Shown here: positions 43,993 through 55,175 of the stretch, piece by piece
Layout of the letters: every line of letters begins with the position of its first letter
Position numbering within the stretch: the stretch's first letter is position 1
DNA from: Aspidiotus rigidus
Lineage: Eukaryota; Arthropoda; Insecta; Hemiptera; Diaspididae
Assembly (NCBI GenBank): GCA_035079385.1
Contig: JAVHKY010000003.1
Coordinates: forward strand, 9,279,501 to 9,343,500
DNA length: 64,000 bases
Reading direction: 5' to 3'
Notes under the pieces: generated by a model
The model's input: the letters and a program-made list of their open reading frames with translations, nothing else
What the model was told of the DNA's origin: nothing
The model's database searches: none
Program-made: the position numbers and the translations under genes

Positions 43993-45210
43993 CCTAGAGA
44001 GTCGTTTCTAATGGTAAATTTTCACCTCCAATTAATCCTGTTGTTTTTTTGACCATATGGTCAAGTCAAAGAAGCATAATTTGCTCGAAACACCCGTATT
44101 ACTTGAATAATTTCAAACAGAATAGCGTGGCGAACTAAAAAGAGCAGTAAAATTTGAATGAAAAATTGAGCGCAAAAAATGAATGTATATCTTTCGGCTG
44201 ACAAGTTTGAAAACTATTTCAAACTTCGTGGTTAGTTGGTTCCTAACAATTTCGCTATTATTCTTTACGCATCGTTCGCAGTTACACAGAAAAGTTCAGC
44301 AACTTTCAACGGAAATTTATGTTTTTTATTTCATTTCCGCGGAAACGAAGCATACAATTAATACGAACTAACAAGATGTCGCACGAGTAAGGAACTACAC
44401 CTTTGTCTGGAGCCAGAGCAATTTGTCATTGGCAACTCAATGTGATACAATCTGTCGCCGAAATATTTTTGGCGGAATTAGCCCTCCAAAATGAAAACTT
44501 TTATACAGTAAAATTGCTTCTCTGCGATTCGTCACCGTGTGTAATAAGCTAAAAAGAAAATATCAGGTACATTGTAATTACGGTTGTATAGGCTTTGCTC
44601 ACAGTCTTGGAAATCCTTAAAAAATAATATTCGGTTTAGAGATTTTAGCTTGTGGTAATAGCTTTAAAATAGATTCTTCATTCAAGTATAATTCCTGGTT
44701 TGCTACTCCACTTCCTGATTACGAATTTTGTATATTTTATGGAAAATGTTTCAATAAATTAAGAATCATTGTTGACCAAGATATAATTTAGGATACAAAA
44801 CATAAAATAACTGCGCGGTTGGTGGCGCGCCTGACCGCCAGCTGTGTGTTACGTAGATATCTGTGTTTTGTAAATATTTGGATTTTAACAGTAAGAGCCA
44901 ACTCGACAGGTAAAGGCAGTATTTCAGCAAAAAAACGGACTAATTCATCAATATTTAACCAGTAGCAATGATTAGGTAAAAAGGCTGCCAAACTCCTGAA
45001 GCATTACATCAGTCTGTATAGAGTCATGAAGCGCACTCAGTCGTTTCCTATATTATGAGAAACCGGATGTAATTTTCACAATTCTTCCTCGAACCCAGTA
45101 TTTGTTCCTAACTCACACAACGATAACAGATGACTCGCAGCTTATTTCGTCAACTGCTCGGGATATTGACCTCATTAACTGTGTTAATCGAGGCCAGCAG
45201 TGAACCAGTT
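43993..45210. other. gene-less stretch
   Basis: A 67-codon minus ORF (44788-44991) sits in a GC-richer patch (CTGACCGCCAGCTGTG near 44831) but matches nothing I know and has no convincing partner exons. Confidence 0.4.
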
Positions 45211-45212
45211 TT

Positions 45213-45572
45213 ATGGGGGTTTCTTTGTTTATACTTTTTCTAAATAAAGATTAAACTTTGTTTCTCACTACCTTGGGAGTTTGAACTCGGAAGTCCATAT
45301 TTTTCCAAGTCTATACACCCCCTCCTATCAGATAAAGCTCAATATGCAAAATTTTTCAAGTCCCTCTCCCATCATATATAATTTCCGAGTCGAAATTTTT
45401 CCAAATCCCACTTCTATCTCCTACAGCTCCGAGGTGAAACTCAATATTTTACATTTTTACGTCCCGCTTCTATCACATATAGCTTGGAGGTCGAAATTTT
45501 TCCAGCCGGGGCGGCCAGCACCCGTCATTTTTCATCAATTTACCCCCTCCATTAAGTAGGTTCCCTGTTGAA
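45213..45572. mobile_element. FB-45 unit E, strongly diverged
   Basis: It has degraded ends (CCAGTTTTATGGGGG and TAGGTTCCCTGTTG) and five reverse-oriented array units recognisable by TTTTTCCAAGTC, CCTCCTATCA and AGCTC words. It is the oldest-looking copy in the window. Confidence 0.65.
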
Positions 45573-45694
45573 AACCATGCATACTATTAACGCATTAAAT
45601 CAGTCTGCATGGACGCATGAGACGCGCTCATTTGTTTTTTTGTATGAGAAACAGATGTACTTTTCACATTTCTCTCTCAAGCCCGGTTACTTTT

Positions 45695-45979
45695 TTTAGG
45701 TGGTTTCAAAGTGTTGCGCACGGCGGTCCGTACGCCACGATGAAGAGGAAATAGGAACCTGTCGACTCCGAAGGCTCCTGAACGCCTGGGGCGGAGGATC
45801 GGCGTTACGCGACATTATAAAGAAAAAAGTCTCTTTCGGTGTATAGCAATGTACGTTTATTTCGATAATACGACAACAAATGAGTGAAAGAGAAAGGGAG
45901 AAGAACGGTTGACTGGAATTAAAGAAAGCTGGAGAGTGATCGGCCGGTGCTACAAAGTTGAGGGGGAAGAGAAGACCAG
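45695..45979. other. GC-rich flank of the 100-bp satellite
   Basis: CpG-rich sequence with GCGCACGGCGGTCCGTACGCC leading into the satellite. The ORFs here are open by composition only. Confidence 0.4.
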
Positions 45980-46580
45980 TCCCGCGGTCACCGCGGAGGC
46001 TAATCAAGAGGAAGCACTGTTGTACCCGCGGACACCGCGGCGAGCAACAGGAGGAAGTTCGGAGAAGATGAGCAGTTCAGTCCCGCGGACACCGCGGAGG
46101 CTAACCAAGAAGATGTACTGTTGTACCCGCGGACACCGCGGCGAGCAACAGAAGGGAGTTTGGAGATGTTGGTAGATCAGTCCCGCGGGCACCGCGGAGG
46201 CTAATCAAGAGGATACGCTGTTGTACCCGCGGACACCGCGGCGAGCAACAGGAGGAAGTTCGAAGATGTTAGTAGACCAGTCCCGCGGACACCGCGGAGG
46301 CTAATCAAGAGGATACGCTGTTGTACCCGCGGACACCGCGGCGAGCAACAGGAGGAAGTTTGAAGATGTTAGTAGATCAGTCCCGCGGACACCGCGGAGG
46401 CTAACCGAGAGGATACGCTGTTGTACCCGCGGACACCGCGGCGAGCAACAGGAGGAAGTTCGGAGAAGATAGGAAAGCTAAACCCGCGGACACCGCGGAG
46501 AATAACCCGAAGGGATAGGTAAGCGAGCAGAAAGCGAGGGAAGCTGAGGAAGCCGAGTAAGCCGAGAAGGAGTAGACTAT
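45980..46580. repeat. GC-rich 100-bp satellite, five full copies plus a decayed one
   Basis: Units start TCCCGCGGACACCGCGGAGG at 45980, 46081, 46181, 46281 and 46381, with a decayed sixth at 46480. Each unit has two CCGCGG-N-CACCGCGG boxes about 46 bp apart (CCCGCGGACACCGCGGAGGC and CCCGCGGACACCGCGGCGAG), so it is a dimer of half-units. Its GC content is far above that of the window. ORFs on both strands are repeat translations. Confidence 0.9.
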
Positions 46581-47605
46581 ACCCGCGGGCACCGCGGCGA
46601 ACAGTCCGAAGAGGTTGTGGAAAGAAGCTATGAAAGTAAAGGAAGAAGGCAAGGAGAGAAGCGAGAGAGCTAGTAAGATGCAGGAGAGTAAGCTGGTGAA
46701 GCCGAAAGAGAAGTGACGAAAAGTGGCTCGCGGAGCCTATTTTATAGGGTGTTTTGGGCGCGATCTCGGCGCGATCACGTGAGGACGGTGGTAGGAGTAT
46801 TTTCTACTTTTGGGGGGTAGTTCGCGTAGAGTACGCGTTCGTTACGAACGAAGATGAAAGCAACATGAAAAGAACTGTTGACGCGCGAGAGAAAATACTT
46901 ATTCGAAAAATATATTCGAATAATTATTTGAATTCGTGAGTACAACAAAAGTCTGACGACAATATTTACCTCATGTATACTCGTATCACAGAAGGGGAGG
47001 GAATTTTCGAGAGATTATTTTACATAAATGTCTCCTTTTGAAATTGAAAATTGGATTCATTGCAAAGGAAACTACAATATAGAAATACATCAAACTTGTA
47101 TAGTAGTCTCTATAGATTCATCCAGAGCAACCGGTTTAAATGCTCTCTCTGTGTAAACACAATGATGTATACGCATCATTCAAAATACCAATAGTTCCCA
47201 AATTTCCTCCTGTAAATCTGAAATTAGACTCATTCGAAAGGAGATTACAGGGGCTACAATTTTTGTTCTCTTCGATTTTTCACAGAAATGAGTAAAATTC
47301 GAGTTAGTTGAATTTGTAGAACTGCGAGGCTTAACGCGTTTAAACATTTGGAACAACGCGTACAGTGAGAAGCAGTTTTACAACGTCCAAATTCCTCGTT
47401 TTTCCCATTTTTTTCGCTCATTACTCCATCCAGAAGGAATCAGAACGTTCAAATTTTTTTAAAACTTTACCCAAATAAAAATAAGACTTTCAAAAAATAC
47501 TCCACGTCAATAGCTAAAAGCGTTCAAAGAACGGGCATACAAACATATCATCGTCATCACAGTTGCGTTGCTACAGACAGACAGATTTCCGTACTTCCGG
47601 TAACG
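46581..47605. other. GA-rich then AT-rich stretch without genes
   Basis: 46500-46740 is purine-rich (GAAGCCGAGTAAGCCGAGAA and similar) and may be decayed satellite. Then GGCGCGATCTCGGCGCGATC near 46758, then ordinary AT-rich DNA. Nothing coding. Confidence 0.45.
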
Positions 47606-47611
47606 TTAAGG

Positions 47612-48992
47612 TATTAAAAATTCAAGGAAGCCTAGACCTAGATAAAGATAGTATAAAGAAGGCCTAGACCTACTATAAGCCTATCATAATATAGTTTGAG
47701 AATCTAAATTTTTCTCGGTCGAGAGACGAAATTTTTCCAAGTCCACCTTCTATCATATATAGCTCGAGAGTCGAAATTTTTCCAAGTCCCCCTCCTATCA
47801 TATATGGCTCGAGAGTCGAAATTTTAACAGGGAACCTGTTTTATGGGGGGCTATTTGAGAAATCTGCCGTCCGCCGTCCGCCGTCCGCCGTGCGCCGTGC
47901 GCCGTCCAGCGAAAAACTTGGAAAAATTTCGACCCTCGAGCCATATATGATAGGAGAGGGACTTAGAAAAATTTCGACTCTCGAGCTATATATGATAGGA
48001 GGGGGACTTAGAAAAATTCCGACTCTCGAGCTATATATGATAGGAGGGGGACTTAGAAAAAATTTCGACTCTCGAGCTATAGATGATAGGAGGGGAACTT
48101 AGAAAAATTTCGACTCTCGAGCTATATATGATAGGAGGGGAACTTAGAAAAATTTCGACTCTCGAGCTATATATGATAGAAGGGGGACTTAGAAAAAATT
48201 TCGACTCTCGAGCTATATATGATAGGAGGGGGACTTAGAAAAATTTCGACTCTCGAGCTATATATGATAGAAGGGGGACTTAGAAAAATTTCGACTCTCG
48301 AGCCATATATGATAGGAGGGGGACTTAGAAAAAATTTCGACTCTCGAGCTATATATGATAGAAGGGGGACTTAGAAAAATTTCGACTCTTGAGCTATATA
48401 TGATAGGAGAGGGACTTAGAAAAATTTCGACTCTCGAGCTATATATGATAGGAGAGGGACTTAGAAAAATTACGGCTTCCTTAACGAAGTTAAACGAGGA
48501 ACGCAGGGAACCTGTTTTATGATTCGAATGAGATTTGGTATTGAAAATTCAAGGAAGCTTAGATCATATATAGCTCGACAGTCGAAATTTTTCCAAGTCC
48601 CCCTTCTATCATATATAGCTCGAGAGTCGAAATTTTTCTAAGTCCCTCTCCTATCATATATGACTCGAGAGTCGAAATTTTTCTAAGTTTTTCGCTGGAC
48701 GGCGGACGGCGGACGGCGCACGGCGCACGGCGGACGCCAGATTTCTCAAATAGCCCCCCATAAAACAGGTTTCCTGTTAAAATTTCGACTGTCGAGCTAT
48801 ATATGATCTAGGCTTCCTTGAATTTTCAATACCAAATCTCATTCGAATCATAAAACAGGTTCCCTGCGTTCCTCGTTTAACTTCGTTAAGGATGCCGTCA
48901 TTTTTTTCTAAGTTTTTCGCTGGACGGCGCACGGCGGACGGCGCAAGGCAGATTTCTCAAATAGCCCCCCATAAAACAGGTTCCCTGTTAAA
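47612..48992. mobile_element. FB-45 cluster F (five head/tail units, largest array)
   Basis: 47612-47823 is an inverted, truncated right end with three array units. 47824-48472 is a forward left end (AACAGGGAACCTGTTTTATG, GCCGTCCGCC words) and an array. 48473-48778 is a complete inverted unit, right end to left end, 306 bp. 48779-48905 is a forward half unit with right end. 48906-48992 is an inverted left end. Units join tail-to-tail and head-to-head without spacers. Confidence 0.88.
47926..48473 (+). repeat. about twelve tandem 45-bp units (FB-45 array)
   Basis: Unit: GGACTTAGAAAAATTTCGAC, then TCTCGAGCTATATATGATAG, then GAGGG. Units differ mainly at GGGGG/GAGGG/GGGAA and by one inserted A. 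Each unit has a CTCGAG palindrome and a TATATA core. Confidence 0.93.
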
Positions 48993-49171
48993 AGAACTCT
49001 AACGTGCTGCAATTTAGAAGGTAGCTCCAAAATCCGGTTCGCAAAAATACAGGATGTGAGGGTAGGAGAGAAATACAGTAGACTGTTGCGTGTAGGTACC
49101 CTTCTTTGGTGAATCAAATCGCGCGAAAAGTGACGCGTAAAGCTGGGGCACACAATTTTTAAGAAGAACTT

Positions 49172-49477
49172 TTTTTAACAGGAAACCTGTTCTATGGGGG
49201 GCTTTTTCAGAAATTGGCCGTGCGCCGTCCGCTGTCCGGCAAAAAACTTGGAAAAATTTCATCTCTCGAGCCATATATGATAGAAGGGGGACTTGGAAAA
49301 ATTTAGACTCTCAAACTATATTATACTAGGCTTATAGTAGGTCTAGACCTTTTTTAGACTAGCTTTATCTAGGTCCAGGCTTCATTGAATTTTCAAACCA
49401 AGTCCCATTTGAGTCATAAAACAGGTTCCCTGCGTTCCTCGTTTAACTTCGTTAAGGAAGCCGTCGTTTTTTCTATG
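49172..49477 (+). mobile_element. FB-45 unit G, complete, about 300 bp
   Basis: Left end AACAGGAAACCTGTTCTATG, GCCGTGCGCCGTCC, one to two array units, TTAGACTCTCAAACTATATT, GGCTTATAGTAGGTCTAG. Right end CATAAAACAGGTTCCCTG and CTTCGTTAAGGAAGCCGTCG. With unit B it defines the single-unit form. It interrupts a sequence that differs on its two sides; no target duplication beyond T runs is visible. Confidence 0.88.
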
Positions 49478-49629
49478 GGAGCTAAAATTTTCATTTATGG
49501 CTTAGAATTTGCTCTGGAATAATACAAATATGTGGCGAAGATTTCAAGTCGGTATGTACAGCGGTTCTCGAGTTATAAAAGGACAGACAAGCAGACAAAC
49601 TTTCCGCTTTATATATTAGATTAATTCAA

Positions 49630-49733
49630 TAACAAAGAGTCCGCACTAGATTCACCTGGTGAAGACGGCTACGCCATTGAAACGTTGTGGTAATTGAAAA
49701 ATAAACCTGAGTAGTAGTGCTGACTCTTTGTTA
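49630..49733. mobile_element. 104-bp element with TAACAAAGAGTC ends and a hammerhead-like core
   Basis: 12-bp perfect terminal inverted repeats TAACAAAGAGTC / GACTCTTTGTTA flank a 80-bp interior that holds the motif at 49650-49694. No protein-coding capacity. Confidence 0.65.
49650..49694 (+). ncRNA. hammerhead-ribozyme-like motif, copy 6 (A6 to G)
   Basis: Stem I pairs AUUCAC (49650-49655) with GUG..AAU (49687-49694) across a two-base bulge. The core is CUGGUGA, where the consensus has CUGAUGA. A GGC/GCC hairpin lies in stem II. GAAACGUU (49679-49686) gives a loopless AC/GU stem III and a GUU triplet. One core substitution (A6 to G) makes activity unlikely. Confidence 0.45.
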
Positions 49734-51212
49734 CTGACTTAATTTGTATTCACAAGTAAAAAACTTTTTGTTAAAATAACTAATAGTTGGAAAAAGTCAC
49801 GATAACTGTTGGCTTCACAGAAGTCTACAGGTATGACTCAGGGGTCAGTTCTTGCAACAGAAAAAATCCCGATGGCTTCACAGCCAGATTTAGGTGTGTG
49901 GTTGAAAACAAAAATATGTACCAGGGATTTTCTCTTCGGAGAAAATCATTAAATCATGGATAGGTCCATCTGTTCTTCAAATAGTCCAAAATTTCTTGAT
50001 ATAACCTGGGTTAGAACTGAGAAAGGACCGGCAGAGCTTTCATATTTTAGTATCATGATAATACCGATTCGATTTATTGACTACTATATCGAGCCTAGTA
50101 CGCAATCTTATGACAGCATCCTCTCTTCTTTCTTTGCCTAGTATACTGTATGTTAGGCCTAGTATAATGGAAGCTACAGTAGTACAGCCTAATATACTGT
50201 GGGTTAAGCCTAGATAAATGAAGGTTACAGACAGAGGTCCCAAATTAGCGAAGGACAGAATTTTCCCCCAAAGTAGGTCGAGATCACTTATAACGTCATC
50301 ACCTCGTGACGTTATTTTCGTGAAAAAAATTCCAGGATGACCCCCAGCCTTGAAACATACGTAGGTAGTGGCCGTTGCGCACTTTCTGCAATGTTGCCGT
50401 TGTTCTCAATCTGCTATCATAAATCACTTCTAAATTTTTTCTAGGTAGTTCAGTTGAATTGAAAGTCTTGAATGTTTTCTTTCTTTATATTGCCATCGAA
50501 ATTTTTCGTGTCATTATAGTCTGAGTTTTGTAATCATATAATTATCTTCTATAAGAATGTAAACCAAAAACCATCCCCTGATGACGTCAAACTCACCTGC
50601 AATTATGATTGTAGCTCATAGATAGACGCCAACTTTGAGGGGGGATGGCACTTTTTGCCTCCTAGATAATTTCTGCCCTCCAATAATTTGACCCCGAAAA
50701 ATGAATTGTATCAATTCGTGAATTGAATTACCAGAAAATAAACTACTGTATAAACCTTTTTTTAATATTTATCACCTACCCAATCATTTTCCAAAGTCGG
50801 CGCCTCTGAGCCCGTACTAGGCCCCAGGCAAAATTTTGCAGTATACTTGTCATGAGAAAAAACCTGTTAAAAAACCAATCAGTGGAATGGATGTGCCTAT
50901 TTTATTTATTGGTTCATTGACGCCTAAGGGTCTTTTTTCACCGTAAAGGCTTTGTGTCAAGTCTAGTATAATAAAGGCTGTAGCAGTAGAGCCTAGTATA
51001 TTGTATGTTGGGCTTAGTACAATAAATGCTCAAAGAATTCAGGTCTTGAAGCAGCAAAGGTCCAAATTTTTTCAAGTCCGTAAATTAGGTCACATTTATT
51101 GATAAGATCGGACGCGGACATGAAAGTGGACGATTTTTGAAGGTACATACCTATCCCTCTTCCTTCTAAAAAACTGATAGCGGGTTATCCACTAAGAAAG
51201 ATAGTTTCACTA
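49734..51212. other. gene-less stretch with dispersed CCTAGTATA words
   Basis: The segments at 50130-50230 and 50950-51030 belong to the short-repeat family at 20316-20600. No coding sequence. Confidence 0.5.
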
Positions 51213-51340
51213 GGGAACCTGTTTTATCGGGGGGTTGGGAGGGTGGGGGTCGGAAAAAACGTCCGCCGGCTGACAAAGATTGGAGCTCAAAAATTTTACA
51301 AGTCCCCTCCTATCATACATAGCATGGGAGTCGGGGCCTG
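51213..51340 (+). mobile_element. FB-45 fragment H, left end only
   Basis: AGGGAACCTGTTTTATCGGGGG followed by a GTCCGCCGG word and one reverse-oriented array unit (CAAGTCCCCTCCTATCATAC). The right part is missing. Only the first 20 bases of the end match the other copies well. Confidence 0.65.
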
Positions 51341-53095
51341 GTCAGGAAGTTGATTACTGGTCCATATCCTTGGCGGATGGACTAAATCGATTGGCAAAGA
51401 AACTGGAGACATACGACCCCAGCCTCCCCCCGCATCTGAATGGTGGAAGGTACTTCGGTATTTTCTATTTTAAGATTCTGTTTGTGATGGCGTGGTTAAA
51501 AATTTTTGATTGCAAGAAATTAACGAACAAAAACAATTTTCTGTAAGTTGTCGACAAGGAACAAAAAAAGAACAACTTGGAGAAATTTTGAGAAAACCGA
51601 AGTAACCTTCGATCGAGACCCACTTGCGACAGTTTTGATTTACAATTACATTGTAAGTGCTCATCCGTAGAAAGCAAATATTAATAGATACACGCCTACT
51701 TTGCATCAGTCTAAAGACGAAAGTTTTCCAAATAATTATAAGCGCAACAACATAATATGATTTCAACACAATTCCACCAGTTGCACTTTAATGTGCAATT
51801 GAGTTCGTAATTTCCTATTGACTCAATACGAGTAGTTCTCTCAATACGGTCCAAATGTTATGATAATAAAGGTTTTTATATCTTTCCTACAACTTTAGAC
51901 GTTACATGTTCTACGATATGCTGTATTCATCAAGTGTATTGTCGTGTCAGGGTGTTTCCACTTCTATTTCCGCAATATATTGTACTCGAGTATCGAAATA
52001 TTCTACGCGCCGGCCCGTTCAGATTTATAAGAGTTATTCAATATTCTGTACGAAGTGTTCTTTGTATACAACGTCTATAAATACTGCACGCGATGGGAAA
52101 GTCGACGTTTCGGTAACAAAGAGGCTTTACACTCAAATAAAGTTCGAACATAAATTATCAAATGCGATGAGACCAACTCATGTCTGTTTTAAACGTGAGA
52201 ATACGAGTATGTTCGCCGCTTTGCTTTTTCGCTGTGCAGTTTCGCACATGTTGAGTGTTACCTCGTACTTAAATATGCTGTGTACTTTAATGCTAGGAAA
52301 ATGTCATGAGAATGGTGTTGCAAACTTCAAACATATTCTGAGGTTTTAGGAACACAAGGTACGAGTACCATCAGTAATTTAAGTTTGATATTTTCCTTTT
52401 AATAATCCCTGGCGCACATTTCTCATCGAAACCTGGAATAAAAGTCGGATTTTCTCGAAGCAATTGTGAACAAATTAACGTCTCTTCTTTATTTCGTGTG
52501 TTTTTTTTTTTAAGCTATTGAGTTCTTAGTCCTACAAAAATAGCACAGTCCTCTTTTTTAAATATTGACCTCACGAATTCCGAAATTAATAGAAGACTTT
52601 ATGGACGAGGAGTTGAAGGTTTCTGCTCAGAGAAATTCATAAATATCTTGGGCAACACGGAGGAGATGTAGAACTGCCCTTAGAGGGGCTGTCCGAGAAT
52701 TTTTTTAAATGATCATGAAACTAAATGGTATTGAGATCAGCAAAGACTCCAAAAAGGGCTTCCCTGTTATACGTTCTGCTAATTGATAAGAGAGTCTCTC
52801 ACGTATGTCGAAGATAAATACAGTACTACTGGAACCCAACGTACCGATACGATGCCAATAGCGAAGTTACGGAAATTTGTTAACAATACGAAGGCATACC
52901 TTGCTCAAAGAGGAAAAACTAGAATCGAGAGCGCTAAATTTCGTTCAAAATTCAACGTAGGGCTAAAATCCTATTAGAAAATTTGATGCAACACTTCGGG
53001 CCGTACCAACAGTACTACGTAGTATCACGCGGCACAAAAACCTGACAATTAATGAACGGGAGGTTTCTTTGAATGCCATTGTGTACGATAAGAGA
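51341..53095. other. gene-less stretch apart from one unexplained ORF
   Basis: No repeat of the window's families is seen. See the separate entry for 51906-52349. Confidence 0.4.
51906..52349 (+). CDS. unidentified 147-codon ORF, probably chance
   Basis: It is the longest ATG frame in the window outside known transposon remains and RBM22. The translation is rich in Ser, Thr, Tyr and Cys, has no signal peptide I would trust and no recognisable domain, and lacks a hydrophobic segment long enough to be a clear membrane helix. There are no neighbouring exons with compatible splice sites that I could find. I list it only because of its length. Confidence 0.15.
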   Translation: MFYDMLYSSSVLSCQGVSTSISAIYCTRVSKYSTRRPVQIYKSYSIFCTKCSLYTTSINTARDGKVDVSVTKRLYTQIKFEHKLSNAMRPTHVCFKRENTSMFAALLFRCAVSHMLSVTSYLNMLCTLMLGKCHENGVANFKHILRF

Positions 53096-53880
53096 GGTAG
53101 TACAGGGAAAAATGGGACATGATAGAAGCATGAAAATTGGTATGGTGGGCAATAGAAAATTTTAGAGATGGGAAGTCAATTAAAATTCCGCCGTAGGAGA
53201 AGCGGGGGTCAGGGGGCCATTTTTGAGGTTCCATCCCTGAAAGTGGAGTGAGCAATTTCCGCGTCATTTGGGTCTATTTTACATATTATCACCCTCCTGA
53301 ATACAAATATGCAATTCTTTTCACGATCCGACCACGAGAAGTGCCCCAAATTTCAAATTTCCATATTTCCCAATTTTTGCGAAAAATACGTAAAAGTACC
53401 GGTTTTTCTTCTCTAGACCAAGTACATTATTCAGGATTAAATGTCCAGCATAATAATCGAGTAGTGAAGGTCAAATTTGTGATTTCAACGTATAAATGAG
53501 CTCTCTATGTCGACGTGGGGGGAAGCAGGAGGTACCGCAAATTGCCTAATTTGGACGATCTTTCATGTTTTTCACACGTTTTTTGAATATTTTCATCTTT
53601 GTACATAATGTGAGTGATTTTGAAGTATTAAAAATTGCAGATATGGTGACTGGAAACTTCAAACAATGAATCTATACGTCTTTGAGCCTTCCGCTCCACC
53701 TTCGTTGGCATTTAAGGTGTCACATAATAGGTGTTTTCCGAAACATATATTATATTCGACAAATCTTCAGTATTGAGATAGATTTCAACATTTTCATGAT
53801 AATAACCTCTCCTTACAACAATGACCTATTGTGGAAATATGATACTATACTGACGCGGGATCCTTTTTGCCATTTTCTTT

Positions 53881-53893
53881 GGGGGGGGGGGGG
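53881..53893 (+). repeat. 13-base G run in the left palindrome arm
   Basis: The equivalent place in the right arm (about 58206) has only six C, so the run has expanded or is an assembly-sensitive homopolymer. Confidence 0.9.
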
Positions 53894-55175
53894 CGCATAA
53901 TTTTGATGGTAGAATTTTTTGAAAGAAAAAAAAATTGACTTCTTTGGTTCAAATATTGATCTCTTTTCTGTTCTACTGTTTTCAGGGGATGGGGAGAGGA
54001 GATAGAAAATTGTCGGTGGCGTAGCGAAGGGAGACTGGAGGAGTTGAACCCCCCTAAGACACATGAAATATCACATTTTATTTTGAACAATTTTTTCCTC
54101 AAATTTTTGTAACATTTCTTTTCTCTCACTTCTTCTTCAACCACTCCCAGAAAAACTTTCCGACTACGCCACTGAAAAAAATATTCAAACTCAATCCCCC
54201 TTTCAGGAAATTTACCCCTGCGCCTATCCCGAACTTTAAAAACTTCCCATTTACAAAGTTAAGATAAATTCTTTGAATAAAATGAATTCTCTAACACGGT
54301 CATGTTTTCTGTTTGAGTAGCGAATAGGGTAAAATAAGGCTTCCCTCAAAGTGTTAGAATGAGGATCACGCACTACCCCTCCCCTCTTCTTCGTTCCATT
54401 TCGAGCTACAACCCCGGAATTGCTGATAAAGATTATTTTTGGTACAATCACGTAGCGATTCGTTGAACATCCTTGGCGGTATTGGCAAGAAATGAACTCT
54501 CTTAAGGATGGTGGAAGTTGGGGTGCATTATGCTTGGGGACATAGAAATTTTAGGACTCATAATTTGGAGGTTATTATACAAATTATTCCAAAGAAAAGT
54601 TTGTACCCAACCGTCAGCGAAAATAATTTCAGAGAAATACAGTAATCCGTGCTATGAGGAGGTCATTTTCGTCACAACGCTGATCAATCGTTCTGTGATT
54701 ATTGTATTCCTTTTGATTAATAAATAAGCTCCATTTCCCCTACCCCCCCCCCTCCCCCCCGCCCCATGATGGAATTTTGACACGCGACTAATGCCATAAT
54801 TTTGTTCACATTTTGTTCAATTTTGTTCAACAAATTTTAAATTTTGTTCACTCGTCGTTCCCCGCTACAGCCATTTCAAATTTGGGTGCTAGGAAATGCA
54901 GCCCGCCCATCTTCGAATTTTGGGTTCAAATCCATGTGATAATTTTGTTCACATTTTTTGTTCAATTTTGTTCACTCGTCGTTTCCCACTACAGCCATTT
55001 CAAATTTGGGGGGCTGGGGAAATGCAACTCCCCCATCTTCGATTTTTGGGTTCAAATTCATGTGATAATTTTGTTCACATTTTGTTCAATTTTGTTCAAC
55101 AAATTTTAAATCTTGTTCACTCGTCGTTTTCCCGCTACATCCATCTCAATTTGGGGGCCTAAGGAAATGTATACA

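Noticed and set aside
45696..46652. ORFs of 60-103 codons in the 100-bp satellite, open on both strands
   Set aside because: GC-rich repeat with few stop codons; frames shift between units because 100 is not a multiple of three.
47926..48473. CRISPR-like appearance of regularly spaced repeats
   Set aside because: The whole 45-bp period is repeated, with no unique spacers, and the context is eukaryotic.
50570..50700. Possible TIR pair around CCATCCCC and GGGGGGATGGC
   Set aside because: The match is limited to a few bases, with no target duplication or second copy.
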